A DNA stretch of 61,815 nt from CAIVAT01 sp964455285 (GCA_964455285.1 CAYVVG010000018.1:1-61815); one strand, 5' to 3'; shown: positions 26,719-36,261, numbered from the stretch's first letter. Notes: generated by a model not told the origin, from the sequence alone. Numbers and translations: made by a program.

Positions 26719-27939
26719 ATGGTACAAAACAGATTGATTGAAGAATTGATCAGACTAGACCGCCTGGCCAGAGGTCAGTCAAATAAGTACCCCGTGAGGC
26801 GGTATCTTTTCCCGCAACTTAAGCACCTCCTGACCGGCACCAGGCAACTGGTGGGTATTGCCGGATTAAGAGGTACGGGTAAGACGATTCTCCTCAGGCA
26901 GCTTGCCACCGATATTGACCAGACATTTTACCTGAGTGCAGATACGTTGCCACCGGGATCAGACCTCTTTGAGGTCGCGTCGCATCTGGAAGAATCAATG
27001 AGTATAAAATACCTGATGATCGATGAGATCCATGCGCTCAAAGGATGGCAGGGACAACTTAAGAAAATATTTGACTTCCTGGGATTGAGGATCATTTTTA
27101 CTTCTTCCTCTTCACTGGAGCTGTCGGAAGGGAGGTATGATCTTTCAAGAAGGCTTACCGTCACGCATCTCCCACTCTTTTCCTTCCGGGAGTACCTGTT
27201 ATTCGGAAAAAAGGCAGAATTACCGGTATTGACAGTCAGTGAGATCATTGAAAACCACAAGGAAATATACACCCGTCTCTTTGCGTTTGAGCCGGACTTC
27301 ACTGCCTGGTCGGAAACCGGAGCGTTTCCGGCTTGCCTGGATTCACCGTTGTCATCGATCATCGGGGCCACAATCGATAAGGTGATCCAGAAAGATATGC
27401 TGACTGTTGGAAAATTATCGCAGGAAGATCTGCACTCGATCCGTGCTATACTGCTGTTTATTGCGCGGGCCGGAATAGAGGGATGCAGCTATTCTTCGAT
27501 ATCCCGGAATACGGGAATCAGCAAATACAGGGTGCAGCAATTTATCCGGATGATGGAGGCAGCCTCCCTGCTACGGATCATTCTTCCATACGGGGCGAAT
27601 ATCCTTCCCGAACCAAAAATCCTGCTGGCTCCGACATTACGACCTGTCTTGGCCCAGGGTTCCGACAACGACAGGCTGACCGGAGCCCTGCGTGAAGAGT
27701 TCTTTATTCATCACGTTACCGGGGCCAATCTGACGGTGAACTACCTGAAGAGCATGAGAGGCAGGAAATTGCCCGATTACGTCCTCTTTTTAAAAAGCCG
27801 TAAACTCATCGTCGAAATAGGAGGGGCCGGTAAAACCGCATCCCAATTCAAAGGAGTGGAGGAGAAGGAAAAACTGATCCTGACCCAACCCGGATCAAAA
27901 TCCGGGATTCCCCTGATCTTGTTCGGGTTTCTCTGGTGA
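26719..27939 (+). CDS. AAA ATPase of the AAA_14/DUF4143 type
   Basis: 406 residues. Walker A GLRGTGKT (about 49-56) and Walker B LMIDEIHAL (about 94-102) are followed by the sensor segment IIFTSSSSLEL typical of the AAA_14 family. A winged-helix-like region (about 245-290, SISRNTGISKYRVQQFIRMM) comes next, then a C-terminal DUF4143-like part. In that part PDYVLFLKSRKLIVEIGG resembles the PD-(D/E)xK nuclease-fold core, with G where the catalytic Lys is usual. Members are widespread and often linked to toxin-like or mobile loci, but their biochemical role is unknown. Expression is probably self-limited through the upstream palindrome. It is convergent with the nSTAND gene to its right. Confidence 0.85.
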   Translation: MVQNRLIEELIRLDRLARGQSNKYPVRRYLFPQLKHLLTGTRQLVGIAGLRGTGKTILLRQLATDIDQTFYLSADTLPPGSDLFEVASHLEESMSIKYLMIDEIHALKGWQGQLKKIFDFLGLRIIFTSSSSLELSEGRYDLSRRLTVTHLPLFSFREYLLFGKKAELPVLTVSEIIENHKEIYTRLFAFEPDFTAWSETGAFPACLDSPLSSIIGATIDKVIQKDMLTVGKLSQEDLHSIRAILLFIARAGIEGCSYSSISRNTGISKYRVQQFIRMMEAASLLRIILPYGANILPEPKILLAPTLRPVLAQGSDNDRLTGALREEFFIHHVTGANLTVNYLKSMRGRKLPDYVLFLKSRKLIVEIGGAGKTASQFKGVEEKEKLILTQPGSKSGIPLILFGFLW

Positions 27940-28005
27940 TTTAGGTAGATTGCAGGAAAGGCAATAGATTCAAGAAAACAAAGGTGCGTAGTGGTAAGAA
28001 ACAAA

Positions 28006-28026
28006 ATGATAATTACGTATTATCAT
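28006..28026. terminator. Small hairpin between convergent genes
   Basis: ATGATAAT and ATTATCAT form an 8-base stem around TACGT, midway between the converging genes ending at 27939 and 28058. The stem is AT-rich and has no clear U-tract, so this is a weak bidirectional terminator candidate. Confidence 0.3.
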
Positions 28027-28057
28027 GACATATATGTATGGAATAAAGTAGATTTGA

Positions 28058-31000
28058 TTAGTGAGTAGACGAGAATAGGATTTGATCAATCTGGCGTTTC
28101 AAATCATAGGAAATTACAGGCATTCTACCAAATATTTGTTTTTCCTCAACATTGATTATTATATTTTTCGCAACATTCGTTATAGGATAGATCGCATAGT
28201 CCCTATCGCTTAATATCCTGAGATTTCCATCTGAAATAGTGAAATCAGCGTCATGAGATACCCTCCATACTGAAGGCATATTATTAACTGTATAAGCCAG
28301 GTTACCTTGAAAATCAAAAATAGAAAATTCATGGGAGTGTTGCATTATTATATACCTGCCGTCAGATGTGAAGGAAATCCAGTCAGCTTCTATTGGTAAA
28401 TTGCCTGGAACTGCTTTTTTAACCAAGTTTAAATCATAGGAAGATAGAGCGAATACTTCTTTACCACCTATAGTCTGCTGCGTGGAAAGAAAAATCTTGT
28501 GGTTCGGAGTAACAATTATTTGCCAGGGTTTTCCATCTATAGGTTCGGAATGTATCATAGTTCCGGTATGATCCCAGGCCTCAATTCTCTTCCCATATGG
28601 AAAGGTTGCCAGAATTAAGTCTTGATCAGAATAGATTTTTATTGATTCTGCATTATTGTTAAATTGCAGATTATCCGTAGTTTTACCTTTATAGTTATAT
28701 CCCCAAAGATACGATTGGGATCCGTCACTTATCCGTATTAAACAGGTTCGACCATCATATTTCCCAAGGTGGAGAACAAGTCCAGTTAAAGAAGTGGCAA
28801 TGAGATGCATCTCATTCGTTGAGCAAAAAAGCCTATGAGCATCCGAATTACTTGGGATAATCTGGTGCTGGATTTTTCCCTCTTGATCGTAAATAAGTAT
28901 TTCAGTTGGATCCTTGGTCAACAATGCATATTGGCCATTTGCTTTAAGAAAGACGACATCTTTAAGAGTTCTTTTAGTGGTAATTTGAGGTATGAGTTTT
29001 TTATTTTTTCCGTCAATCAAAAAGATTCCATTATCATAATTTTTGATCTGTAAATCCGGGAATGTCTTCGCGAATTGTTGTAATCCTTCGAATTTACTTT
29101 CACCTGACTTCTCTGAAACAGTGTTATATAGAATCGCAATTTTATTAAAATCGACAAATTTCCAGTCACGACTTGTCTTGTCAAATGGGAGAGTTGAAAG
29201 GAATTCATCTTGCAATAAGGAGTATGCATCAAGAAGTGTCTTTATGCCTTTTTTATTGTTTGTATCATATGTGTATGCAGATTTTGCAATATAGTAGAAT
29301 TCATCTGCATTTTTTTCAGATTTATATCGGTCTCCCAGTTCGAGAAGCCGGTTAAATACTCTATCTTTTTCGTTTTGTCGGTCAATAAGATCCCCTCCGA
29401 TACGGAAATACAGAACTTGATCTAATTCTCTTCCGCCAGTAATGATATTACGCCCTCTTGTCAAGGTTTGAAGATTTCCATATGTTAGGGGTTGAAAATA
29501 TTCAGGCGGGTTGTCAAATGAATTTACAGTGATATGATCAATAATGCAAATATTTCCATTTTCCGAATTTTTGATAATTTCTTTTTGTTCAGTAGTAAAT
29601 CTATTATCATTGGATGATTCCGACGTTTTCTCTCCTTTATCATCATAAACACTCATTTGGAATCCTGAAATTCGAAATTGAATATTGTAATCCGTTTCTA
29701 CATTCAAATCAATTTGATCAATTCCGTTCAGAAAATCCTTCTCAATATTACCACCGGTGATTTTGCCTTTACCTACTGAGACATAAGGCACTCTCAGTTT
29801 TTTAACACGAAAGATAGCATCTCCCAGATGTATTGTTTCTCCGTGAGTCGTCATTCCATGCGCTCCAATGATTATCTCCTGAGCTTCAGATGGTATATTC
29901 CGTATGATAAAAATTTTTCCTACCTTTGTTATAAGGTTCTTTTTAAGCTTATCATTTTTTTCATAGGCATAAGGAAATACCTTACCCTGATCTATACCAG
30001 AAGCCGCGATTGATATTGGATTGTCAACACCAACGTAAACTACATTCATGTTTAAAGAGGATATTGACAAGGAATTTCGAATATTTCTATAGAGTTGATC
30101 CTGGGCAATTTGCATAGCCCTAATTGCTGTGTCTCGTGCAAGAACAGCATTCCTGTTTGCATTCTCAGCATTATTTCTTGCAACCTCTAATAACTGCATG
30201 CTTTGGTTTGCATACCTTGTTTGGATACGTGCAATATATTTATCACGGAGTGCTGAATGTCTCTCGATAAGAGCCCAAATTGTCAAACTTAACATCAAAC
30301 TGAATAGAACAAGTCCTGCAAGGCCCCATTGTTTTCTTGATCTCCGTTGCCGTTGTTTGTGGGTGGTTATGCAATTGCTGACGAAATACTTAAGATCGGA
30401 GGGTAGTTCAAGATCATCCAGGAAGGGCCCTATATACTTCAGCGCCTGTTCGTTCATCATCGTCCCCACCTGGAGGTACTGCTGGTGGGCGTTCTTCACC
30501 AGCATGGCGATCTCCTTCAGCTTGCGCTCGTCGGCGGTGAGCCGGTCGTTGATGCGCTGGGCCAGGCTGTCGTGCCGGATCTCGTAGTGGCCATTCTCGT
30601 CCTTCTCGCTGATGATGCGGCGGTCGACCAGCGCCTGCAGGATGTCCCTGACCCTGTCGGGAGCGAGCAGAAGGTCCGCCTGGCCGATGGCATGCTGGAT
30701 TTCCTCCCGGGTGAGCCGGCGCTTGGTCCCGTCTTCCGAGATCATGGTCTTCAGCACCGCCTCAACCTCCGCCGGGTTTTTCATCGAGAGGAGCTGCTCG
30801 TTGAGGAAGTCGCCCAGGATATTGCCGATGTCGCCCGCCTCCTCCAGGTCGTCCAGCCGGATCTCCGGCATGCCGGGATCGCGCTCCAGCGCTCTTTTGT
30901 ACAGCTTGTCCATGAGGATCTGGAACCAGGTGAGTTCGATCTCCCCGGTATCCTTCGACAGAAGCCCGGCGATTCTCTTCGAAACCCCCGGCCCGACGGC

Positions 31001-31603
31001 GACCCGGCAGGTCCGGCAGGGCTTTTCGATGATCTCCTCCACCATCGCCCGGTTGAGCCGTCCGATCCTGACCCGGTTCTCATACAGGTGGGGGATCTCC
31101 TCCTCGAATTCGGAGAACCCGGCAAAATACTCTTCCCGGAAGATCAGCACCAGGTTTACGCGGAGCCGGCTCTGAAGGATCGCTTTTAGCTCCGCCACGA
31201 GTTTCCTGCGCTCTTCCGCCGTGGAAAGGATGAAGATCTCCTCGAACTGGTCGAACACCAGCGCCATGGGCTTGAAGTGCTGCTCGTGGATCTCCTGCAG
31301 GATATCCAGCGTTTCCGCCGCGCCGGAAGCGGTGTGTTTCCGCAGATCAGCCTTCAGGTTGTTCACGGGATCCTTCCCGCACCGGACCGGGATGAGTAAC
31401 ACATCTTCCGCCGGGATGCGCGATGCCAGGCCGCAGTTGATGATCGACGACTTGCCGGTTCCAGATTTCCCGTAAACCAGCAGCAGCAGGCTTTTGTAGA
31501 ATTTCCGGTAGATCTCGTCGAGCTCCTGGTCCCGCCCGTAAAAGAGGTCGCGGTCGTCGCGGGTGTAAGAGTCGAGGAACTTGAAGGGGTTTTTCTGGCT
31601 CAT
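28058..31603 (-). CDS. nSTAND1 NTPase with membrane anchor, GldM-C-like domain and propeller
   Basis: 1181 residues. The N-terminus (NPFKFLDSYTRDDRDLFYGRD) is the nSTAND1 entry motif. Walker A GKSGTGKS is at 45-52 and Walker B ALVFDQFEE at about 114-122. A winged-helix region follows (about 255-370), then one membrane helix (about 426-446). Residues about 515-725 (NMNVVYVGVDNPISIAASG, FRVKKL, FTTEQKEIIK) resemble the C-terminal domains of GldM, the T9SS/gliding motor protein. The last part (about 830-1180) looks like a degenerate beta-propeller. The ATG overlaps the stop of the HEPN-like gene as ATGA. Composition changes sharply near 30420: 39/60 GC at 30541-30600 but 13/60 at 29521-29580, which suggests a swapped C-terminal module. 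Probable role: nucleotide-driven switch sensing a cell-envelope signal. Confidence 0.85.
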   Translation of the reverse strand: MSQKNPFKFLDSYTRDDRDLFYGRDQELDEIYRKFYKSLLLLVYGKSGTGKSSIINCGLASRIPAEDVLLIPVRCGKDPVNNLKADLRKHTASGAAETLDILQEIHEQHFKPMALVFDQFEEIFILSTAEERRKLVAELKAILQSRLRVNLVLIFREEYFAGFSEFEEEIPHLYENRVRIGRLNRAMVEEIIEKPCRTCRVAVGPGVSKRIAGLLSKDTGEIELTWFQILMDKLYKRALERDPGMPEIRLDDLEEAGDIGNILGDFLNEQLLSMKNPAEVEAVLKTMISEDGTKRRLTREEIQHAIGQADLLLAPDRVRDILQALVDRRIISEKDENGHYEIRHDSLAQRINDRLTADERKLKEIAMLVKNAHQQYLQVGTMMNEQALKYIGPFLDDLELPSDLKYFVSNCITTHKQRQRRSRKQWGLAGLVLFSLMLSLTIWALIERHSALRDKYIARIQTRYANQSMQLLEVARNNAENANRNAVLARDTAIRAMQIAQDQLYRNIRNSLSISSLNMNVVYVGVDNPISIAASGIDQGKVFPYAYEKNDKLKKNLITKVGKIFIIRNIPSEAQEIIIGAHGMTTHGETIHLGDAIFRVKKLRVPYVSVGKGKITGGNIEKDFLNGIDQIDLNVETDYNIQFRISGFQMSVYDDKGEKTSESSNDNRFTTEQKEIIKNSENGNICIIDHITVNSFDNPPEYFQPLTYGNLQTLTRGRNIITGGRELDQVLYFRIGGDLIDRQNEKDRVFNRLLELGDRYKSEKNADEFYYIAKSAYTYDTNNKKGIKTLLDAYSLLQDEFLSTLPFDKTSRDWKFVDFNKIAILYNTVSEKSGESKFEGLQQFAKTFPDLQIKNYDNGIFLIDGKNKKLIPQITTKRTLKDVVFLKANGQYALLTKDPTEILIYDQEGKIQHQIIPSNSDAHRLFCSTNEMHLIATSLTGLVLHLGKYDGRTCLIRISDGSQSYLWGYNYKGKTTDNLQFNNNAESIKIYSDQDLILATFPYGKRIEAWDHTGTMIHSEPIDGKPWQIIVTPNHKIFLSTQQTIGGKEVFALSSYDLNLVKKAVPGNLPIEADWISFTSDGRYIIMQHSHEFSIFDFQGNLAYTVNNMPSVWRVSHDADFTISDGNLRILSDRDYAIYPITNVAKNIIINVEEKQIFGRMPVISYDLKRQIDQILFSSTH

Positions 31604-32577
31604 GGCAATGGTTCCGTTAAATCCTTTTCAACCGATGCGCGGAAACTGAGGTAATCTTCCTCCGTTGCGAAATACTCGAAGAACCGGAGCAGGCTGTTCG
31701 TAAGCACCGACCGTTCGCGGGTCTCAAGGAGGTTGAACGTTCCCCCTTTCCAGATGGGCTTGTATTTGATGCCCGATCCCTTCTCCCAGTCCATGTAAAG
31801 AAAGATATCGGGGATTCCCATGTTGCCTTCATCCGAATAAATGACGAGCGGTTCGAGGTTGAGGTAGGTCTGGGTGCCGGGCTTGCTGATGATGATGGCA
31901 GGGGTGTTGATCAGCCGGGCCGACTTCTCCGTCTGGGCGTCGAACAATTCGGGGTTGCTGCCGATGATGCTGGAGAGGTCGATCCGGTACTGGGGGTCGG
32001 ACCACCGGTGGTAATCGACCGTGATCTTGTTCACATAGAGGAACTGGTATCCGGCGAGAAAGTCCAGCCTGTCAAGGACCGTGGCAAGCAGATCCTCGGC
32101 CCGGTTGCACAATTGTTCGGTTTCGCTGCGGGAGGGGTTCTCCTCCTTGTGCTGCATCCGGTTGCGGATGGCGGTGATCTGGTTGAATGCCGTCTGGGCC
32201 TCCGACTCGCCCGACGTGCCGCTGATGAAGAAACCGGCCGTCTCTTCCATGAACATCGGGATACCGTTGGCAAGAAAGATCCGGATCGTTTCGCGGAGGA
32301 GTTCCCCCCACTTGCCCATGCTGGTCCGGGTGAAATTGCCCCGGAAACGCGACCGGAAGCCGTCGGGGACCGGAAAACCGTCCTTTACACGATTCTCGAG
32401 CAGGTCGTTCAGCGAGATCAGGGCCAGGAAATGGATGGTGTTCTCCGCCACGTCGATGATCTTGCCCAGCCTTTTCGGGCCGGGCTCACGGTAATCGGGC
32501 GTGTTCAGCCGCATGAAATCGATCGTCACGGGATAGGGGTATTCGTTGGTCACCTTCCGTTTTACCTGGTTGTCCAT
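31600..32577 (-). CDS. HEPN-like protein, partner of the nSTAND1 NTPase (module A)
   Basis: Start chosen at ATG 32577 (MDNQVKRK); the longer reading from 32652 runs through a -7-like box and AT-rich promoter sequence. 325 residues. The N-terminal half is helical and carries, in order, YPYPV, SMGKWGELLR and R138-N-R-M-Q-H143. The last fits the HEPN RNase signature R-N-x3-H. A second domain has YLNLEPLVIY (about 235). The protein from 39628-40677 and the N-terminus of the one at 33010 have the same four motifs in the same order. Translationally coupled to the NTPase by ATGA. Inference: an RNase or RNA-binding effector controlled by the NTPase. HEPN domains are also found as inactive adaptors, so catalysis is unproven. 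Confidence 0.7.
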   Translation of the reverse strand: MDNQVKRKVTNEYPYPVTIDFMRLNTPDYREPGPKRLGKIIDVAENTIHFLALISLNDLLENRVKDGFPVPDGFRSRFRGNFTRTSMGKWGELLRETIRIFLANGIPMFMEETAGFFISGTSGESEAQTAFNQITAIRNRMQHKEENPSRSETEQLCNRAEDLLATVLDRLDFLAGYQFLYVNKITVDYHRWSDPQYRIDLSSIIGSNPELFDAQTEKSARLINTPAIIISKPGTQTYLNLEPLVIYSDEGNMGIPDIFLYMDWEKGSGIKYKPIWKGGTFNLLETRERSVLTNSLLRFFEYFATEEDYLSFRASVEKDLTEPLP

Positions 32578-32611
32578 AAGAAAGTCGGATTGGATGCGTC
32601 CTGTGATGGGG

Positions 32612-32619
32612 TAAATATA
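32612..32619 (-). promoter_or_regulatory. -7-like element TATATTTA of module A
   Basis: TATATTTA differs from TAnnTTTG only in the last base and lies 34 bases before ATG 32577. No -33 box is evident. The identical octamer precedes the other two HEPN-like genes at similar distances (32975-32982 and 40704-40711). Confidence 0.4.
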
Positions 32620-32706
32620 GTGAATATTTAAAAAAAGAATGATCGCAATCATCCCAGTAACATTTTATACCAACCCCTGCACGAGGGTTACTTAAAAGTC
32701 AAAAAT

Positions 32707-32781
32707 AACCGCAGAGACGCAGAGTCGCAAAGACATATAAAATTGATTTACTGATCTCTGCGTCTTCGCGTCTCCGCGGTT
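32707..32781. repeat. Dispersed GCAGAGACGC inverted repeat, copy 1
   Basis: The left arm begins AACCGCAGAGACGCAGAG and the right arm ends TCTCCGCGGTT, forming an imperfect 26-base stem around an AT-rich centre. The left arm matches the one at 52482 with only two differences in 28 bases, so this is a family. It sits in the 432-base divergent gap between the HEPN-like gene and the fused gene. Function unknown: a REP-like element, terminator or mobile palindrome are all possible. Confidence 0.8.
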
Positions 32782-32974
32782 AAATAAAAAAATATTGCTT
32801 TTGAGTCACCTTCGACGGGCGATGGGTATAACGAGCAGAAACCGATAATTTCCAAACATTTATTGTACTGGTTTCAATGATAATCTACGATTAATGGTAC
32901 AATTGCGATTAATAAGTTAAAAATATCCCATAAGAAAAAATTTGCAGACTTCCTGAATAGTTAAATTTATACCC

Positions 32975-32982
32975 TATATTTA
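32975..32982 (+). promoter_or_regulatory. -7-like element TATATTTA of the fused HEPN-NACHT gene
   Basis: Same octamer as in front of the two HEPN-like genes; 27 bases before ATG 33010. No good -33 match at 19-21 bases upstream. Confidence 0.4.
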
Positions 32983-33009
32983 ACCTCCCAGAAACAACCA
33001 CAGGAACCC

Positions 33010-36000
33010 ATGATCGAACTCATTCTGTCGCCACGGCTTCAATCGCTCTGCGATCCGCTGGATGAGGCATGGGAAACAGGCATGGTGGAAAAACTGCCCT
33101 TCCCCGTCGCATTCCACCTTGACCATCTCCGCCGTGAAAACTATCCCTGGGATTTTCTCCTGAAAGACATGCTTCACATCCTGCTGAAGTACCTCTCGGT
33201 GGTGGCCGTGTCCGATTACCTCCATTCGGCGGGGGAACCCGATTACGACATCAACGAGCAGCTGCAGAACCTCCGCATCAACATGAGCGAAGGCCACTGG
33301 CTGAGGCTGCTGAGGAACTGCTCCGCCTCGAAGCATGGATCGCTTGACAGGGAGATGATGGAGAGCTTCCGGAAAGCGGAAAGCGGGCCGTACCAGGCCC
33401 GGATCGCATGGCCGGAGACGGGCCTGAGAACGAATGACGCGGGACTTCTTTCCACCCTGGTCACCCTGCGCAACAAGCTCCTCGGTCACGGGAAGAGCCC
33501 TTCGGAAGCCGACAAGCAAAGGATCACCCCGGTGGTCGCAGGCCTTTACCGTGCCGTCATCGAACTGTACCGGCCGCTCTGGGAATACGACCTGGTGTAC
33601 CGCTTCGACCGGCACCGGGTCAGCGAGGCTTTCGTGCTGCGCGGGGTCCGCAATTTCGCCCGCCCGGCGCTCCCCGAATCCGCCTTTCCCTCGCGGTGTT
33701 TCCTGGCCGGCGACGGGAAGCCTTCCATCGACCTTTCGCCGCTGGTGCTGGCCGACAAGCCGGCCCTCGACTCGCAGGTGACCCTCATCGACCTGCAGAG
33801 CGAGCAGTATATCCTCGAACATCTCGATTCGAACCTCAATCCCGAATACACGGGCGTTGGAGGATCGACGCTGCGGAAGTCACAACACCGCGACGAACTG
33901 GTGCAGATCCTCGACGGGAAGGGAGTGTGGCAGCACCGCCGCGACATCGAGCTGTCGGGCATCCCGGAACGGGTAAGGGCGCGCACGCTCGAAACCCTCG
34001 AAGACCTGGAATACAACAGCATTTTCAAGCCCGGCAGCTACTTCCACCGGGAAGCCACGGAAGTCTTTTTCCAAGCTTTCCTGGCGGACGAGGCCCACCG
34101 GGCCCTGATCGTCTCCGGCGTGCCGGGCTGCGGGAAGACCACGGCGGTGGCCCATTTCGTGAATTCACTCCTCGCTTCCGGCGAAAACGTGCTCCTGGTC
34201 CGGGGCATCGAGATGCCCGAACGGGTGCAGAAGCCGCAGGAATTCGAGCGGTGGATCGCGGAGTACCTGGGTTTCGACGGAGAGCTGGAGGAGATCCTCG
34301 ACCACCTGGCCGGGAATGGGAAAAAATTCCTGCTGATCCTCGACGGGATCAACGAGTTCACCGCCGTCGGCCGCGATGCCAGCAAGCTCTTCACGCAGAT
34401 CAACCATTTCCTGGCGCGGAGGCGCAAGGACCCGGTGCTCAAGATCCTGTTTACCCTGCGGTCGGACACCCTGAATTTCTTCCTGCCCGGCGGGAGGCTG
34501 CCGGTCGATGCGATCGAAGAGCTCTACTTTCGCCCGGATGGCAAAGATTATTACGGGATCGGGGTGCTGGACGAAGCGGAAGGGATGTCACTGCTGGCGA
34601 CGCTGGGCGTGCCGGGCGACCAGGCCGGGAAGATCATGCGCCTGCTGCGGCAGCCGCTGCGGACGCCGCAGGTGTTGTATAAAATCGCCAACGGCGCGAT
34701 CATCCCGGAGGACCTGAAGGGCATGGACACGCTGGCGATCACCTCGAAATTCCTGGAGAAGAGGCTGGGGCGCGACAAAAAGCTGAAGGCGATCTGCACC
34801 GAGCTGGTGGGAGCGATGGCGAAGACAAAGGACATGAACCTCACGGAGGCGTATCTTTTGGAAAAAGCGCCGAAGCTCTACACCAAACTGACCGCCAACC
34901 GCAACCGGGTGCTGAACGTGCTGGCCGACCTGGAGATCATCCAGCAGATCCGCACCGAAGATTCCCGGGGAAATCCATCCACCACACTGCTGCTGGCGCA
35001 CGACACCATCTTCGAATCGCTGAGCAGGGGGGTGGATAACACCATGCAAAGGATCCGCTCACGCATTGGGCTGGCCGGGATGTTCCTGATGATACTCGGT
35101 TTGATCATGATCTACACCACCTCGTCGGAGGAGCAGGATCAAAAAATCGAGTCGGGTGCTGTTCATGATAACAAGCTTACCGACAGCCTGATAGGAGTAA
35201 TGACATTTAGTGGCCATGTAAATGTGATGACACCGGAAGAGAAAATTTCGGTGCAGGAAGCCTACAGAAAACTGAACGCAGCTTTCAAGCAGACACGCAC
35301 GGATTATGAGCGGGCTGAACAGCGGAACAGGGAGATCTGGATGATCCTGTTCATCGTCCTCTTCGCATTGATACTGGCCGGGCGCAAAGTGATAGACCGT
35401 ATTTTTTTTAAAGCCGACCGGAGGGAGGCCCGAATCCGGTTTTTCGGCCGCATGGAGAAGTTGAAGATGTTTAAGTTCTTTATGCGGTGGTACCTGATCA
35501 GCGTGGTTCTCATGATGATCCTGTTGCTCACCGTTGAAAGTTTGGGGCTGAACGAGTCTCAGACAAGTGTGTTCCTATGGGTGATCGGTGCCGGATTTAC
35601 GTTGATCGCCTGCCTTCTGCCGCTGATTATGGCCAGGAGAGCACTGGTCAAATGCAAGGAATCGCCGCTGATCCGGGAGTTTTTCCTCTCTCCATACGGC
35701 CGCCGGATGATCTGGCTGGAACAGGTTCTGGAGAATGGATACGGATTGGTAATAATAGCCGGGATGACTGCCTTGTTCACTGTGCCTGTCGGCATTATAA
35801 CCAGAGAAGATGACGCCTTGAAGGGCCGGATGAAGCAGGCGCTTGGAACTGTGGATTCAGCGGTGATCTCAGCGTATCCATTGCCCGACACGCTTCATGC
35901 CATGAAATTCTATCACACGAAGGGATTATCATTGACCGCTCAGTACGGTCTTCCTAAAATGGACCTCAGTGAGGGAGTGAAAGCGATCTCCTCGAAGATG

Positions 36001-36129
36001 GGATGGAAAGATGTCTCGAAGGTATACCGATACGGAATATTTTTCCTGGCGATGCTGATCGTGCTTACCCTGGCGATCAACATCCTCCCCTTCGAGATCG
36101 CGGCGAGGAGATATTATAGGAGAGATTGA
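33010..36129 (+). CDS. Fused HEPN-like / NACHT-type NTPase with multi-pass membrane domain
   Basis: 1039 residues. Residues 1-210 are a HEPN-like domain with LPFPV, SEGHWLRLLR and R154-N-K-L-L-G-H160. Residues about 235-260 hold SIDLSPLVLADK, the same second-domain motif as in the stand-alone partners. The NTPase follows, with Walker A VSGVPGCGKTT (about 368-378) and Walker B FLLILDGINEF (about 440-450), then a helical/winged-helix region to about 680. About six membrane helices follow (near 690-705, 777-795, 820-840, 853-875, 915-930, 1010-1030). The 5' part is GC-rich (43/60 at 34561-34620) and the membrane part is not (25/60 at 35161-35220). The fusion links the two activities that are separate genes on either side, which supports a functional partnership. 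Confidence 0.82.
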   Translation: MIELILSPRLQSLCDPLDEAWETGMVEKLPFPVAFHLDHLRRENYPWDFLLKDMLHILLKYLSVVAVSDYLHSAGEPDYDINEQLQNLRINMSEGHWLRLLRNCSASKHGSLDREMMESFRKAESGPYQARIAWPETGLRTNDAGLLSTLVTLRNKLLGHGKSPSEADKQRITPVVAGLYRAVIELYRPLWEYDLVYRFDRHRVSEAFVLRGVRNFARPALPESAFPSRCFLAGDGKPSIDLSPLVLADKPALDSQVTLIDLQSEQYILEHLDSNLNPEYTGVGGSTLRKSQHRDELVQILDGKGVWQHRRDIELSGIPERVRARTLETLEDLEYNSIFKPGSYFHREATEVFFQAFLADEAHRALIVSGVPGCGKTTAVAHFVNSLLASGENVLLVRGIEMPERVQKPQEFERWIAEYLGFDGELEEILDHLAGNGKKFLLILDGINEFTAVGRDASKLFTQINHFLARRRKDPVLKILFTLRSDTLNFFLPGGRLPVDAIEELYFRPDGKDYYGIGVLDEAEGMSLLATLGVPGDQAGKIMRLLRQPLRTPQVLYKIANGAIIPEDLKGMDTLAITSKFLEKRLGRDKKLKAICTELVGAMAKTKDMNLTEAYLLEKAPKLYTKLTANRNRVLNVLADLEIIQQIRTEDSRGNPSTTLLLAHDTIFESLSRGVDNTMQRIRSRIGLAGMFLMILGLIMIYTTSSEEQDQKIESGAVHDNKLTDSLIGVMTFSGHVNVMTPEEKISVQEAYRKLNAAFKQTRTDYERAEQRNREIWMILFIVLFALILAGRKVIDRIFFKADRREARIRFFGRMEKLKMFKFFMRWYLISVVLMMILLLTVESLGLNESQTSVFLWVIGAGFTLIACLLPLIMARRALVKCKESPLIREFFLSPYGRRMIWLEQVLENGYGLVIIAGMTALFTVPVGIITREDDALKGRMKQALGTVDSAVISAYPLPDTLHAMKFYHTKGLSLTAQYGLPKMDLSEGVKAISSKMGWKDVSKVYRYGIFFLAMLIVLTLAINILPFEIAARRYYRRD

Positions 36130-36132
36130 CGA

Positions 36133-36251
36133 TTGAGGGATTGAGGGATTAAGAGATTAAGAGATTAAGGGATTATGGGATTGAAAAAGTACTGAAGTGC
36201 TGATGAATCGATCAGATCGTAGATCGTAATTCGTACATCGTAAATCGTAAA
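36133..36251. repeat. Octamer array followed by heptamer array
   Basis: 36133-36180 is six 8-base units (TTGAGGGA, TTAAGAGA and variants). It is followed by GTGCTGATGAAT, shared with the gaps at about 50930 and 53510, and by five 7-base units TCGTAAA at 36217-36251. It begins three bases after the stop codon of the fused NTPase and ends ten bases before the next gene. Confidence 0.8.
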
Positions 36252-36261
36252 TATTGCGCAT

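Noticed and set aside
28058..30420. A separate AT-rich gene within the 1181-codon ORF
   Set aside because: The frame is continuous across the composition break and the membrane helix/sensor order matches the related NTPase at 36977-39631.
32578..32652. Upstream start for the HEPN-like gene of module A
   Set aside because: The 25 extra codons are AT-rich, overlap the TATATTTA element and have no counterpart in the related proteins.
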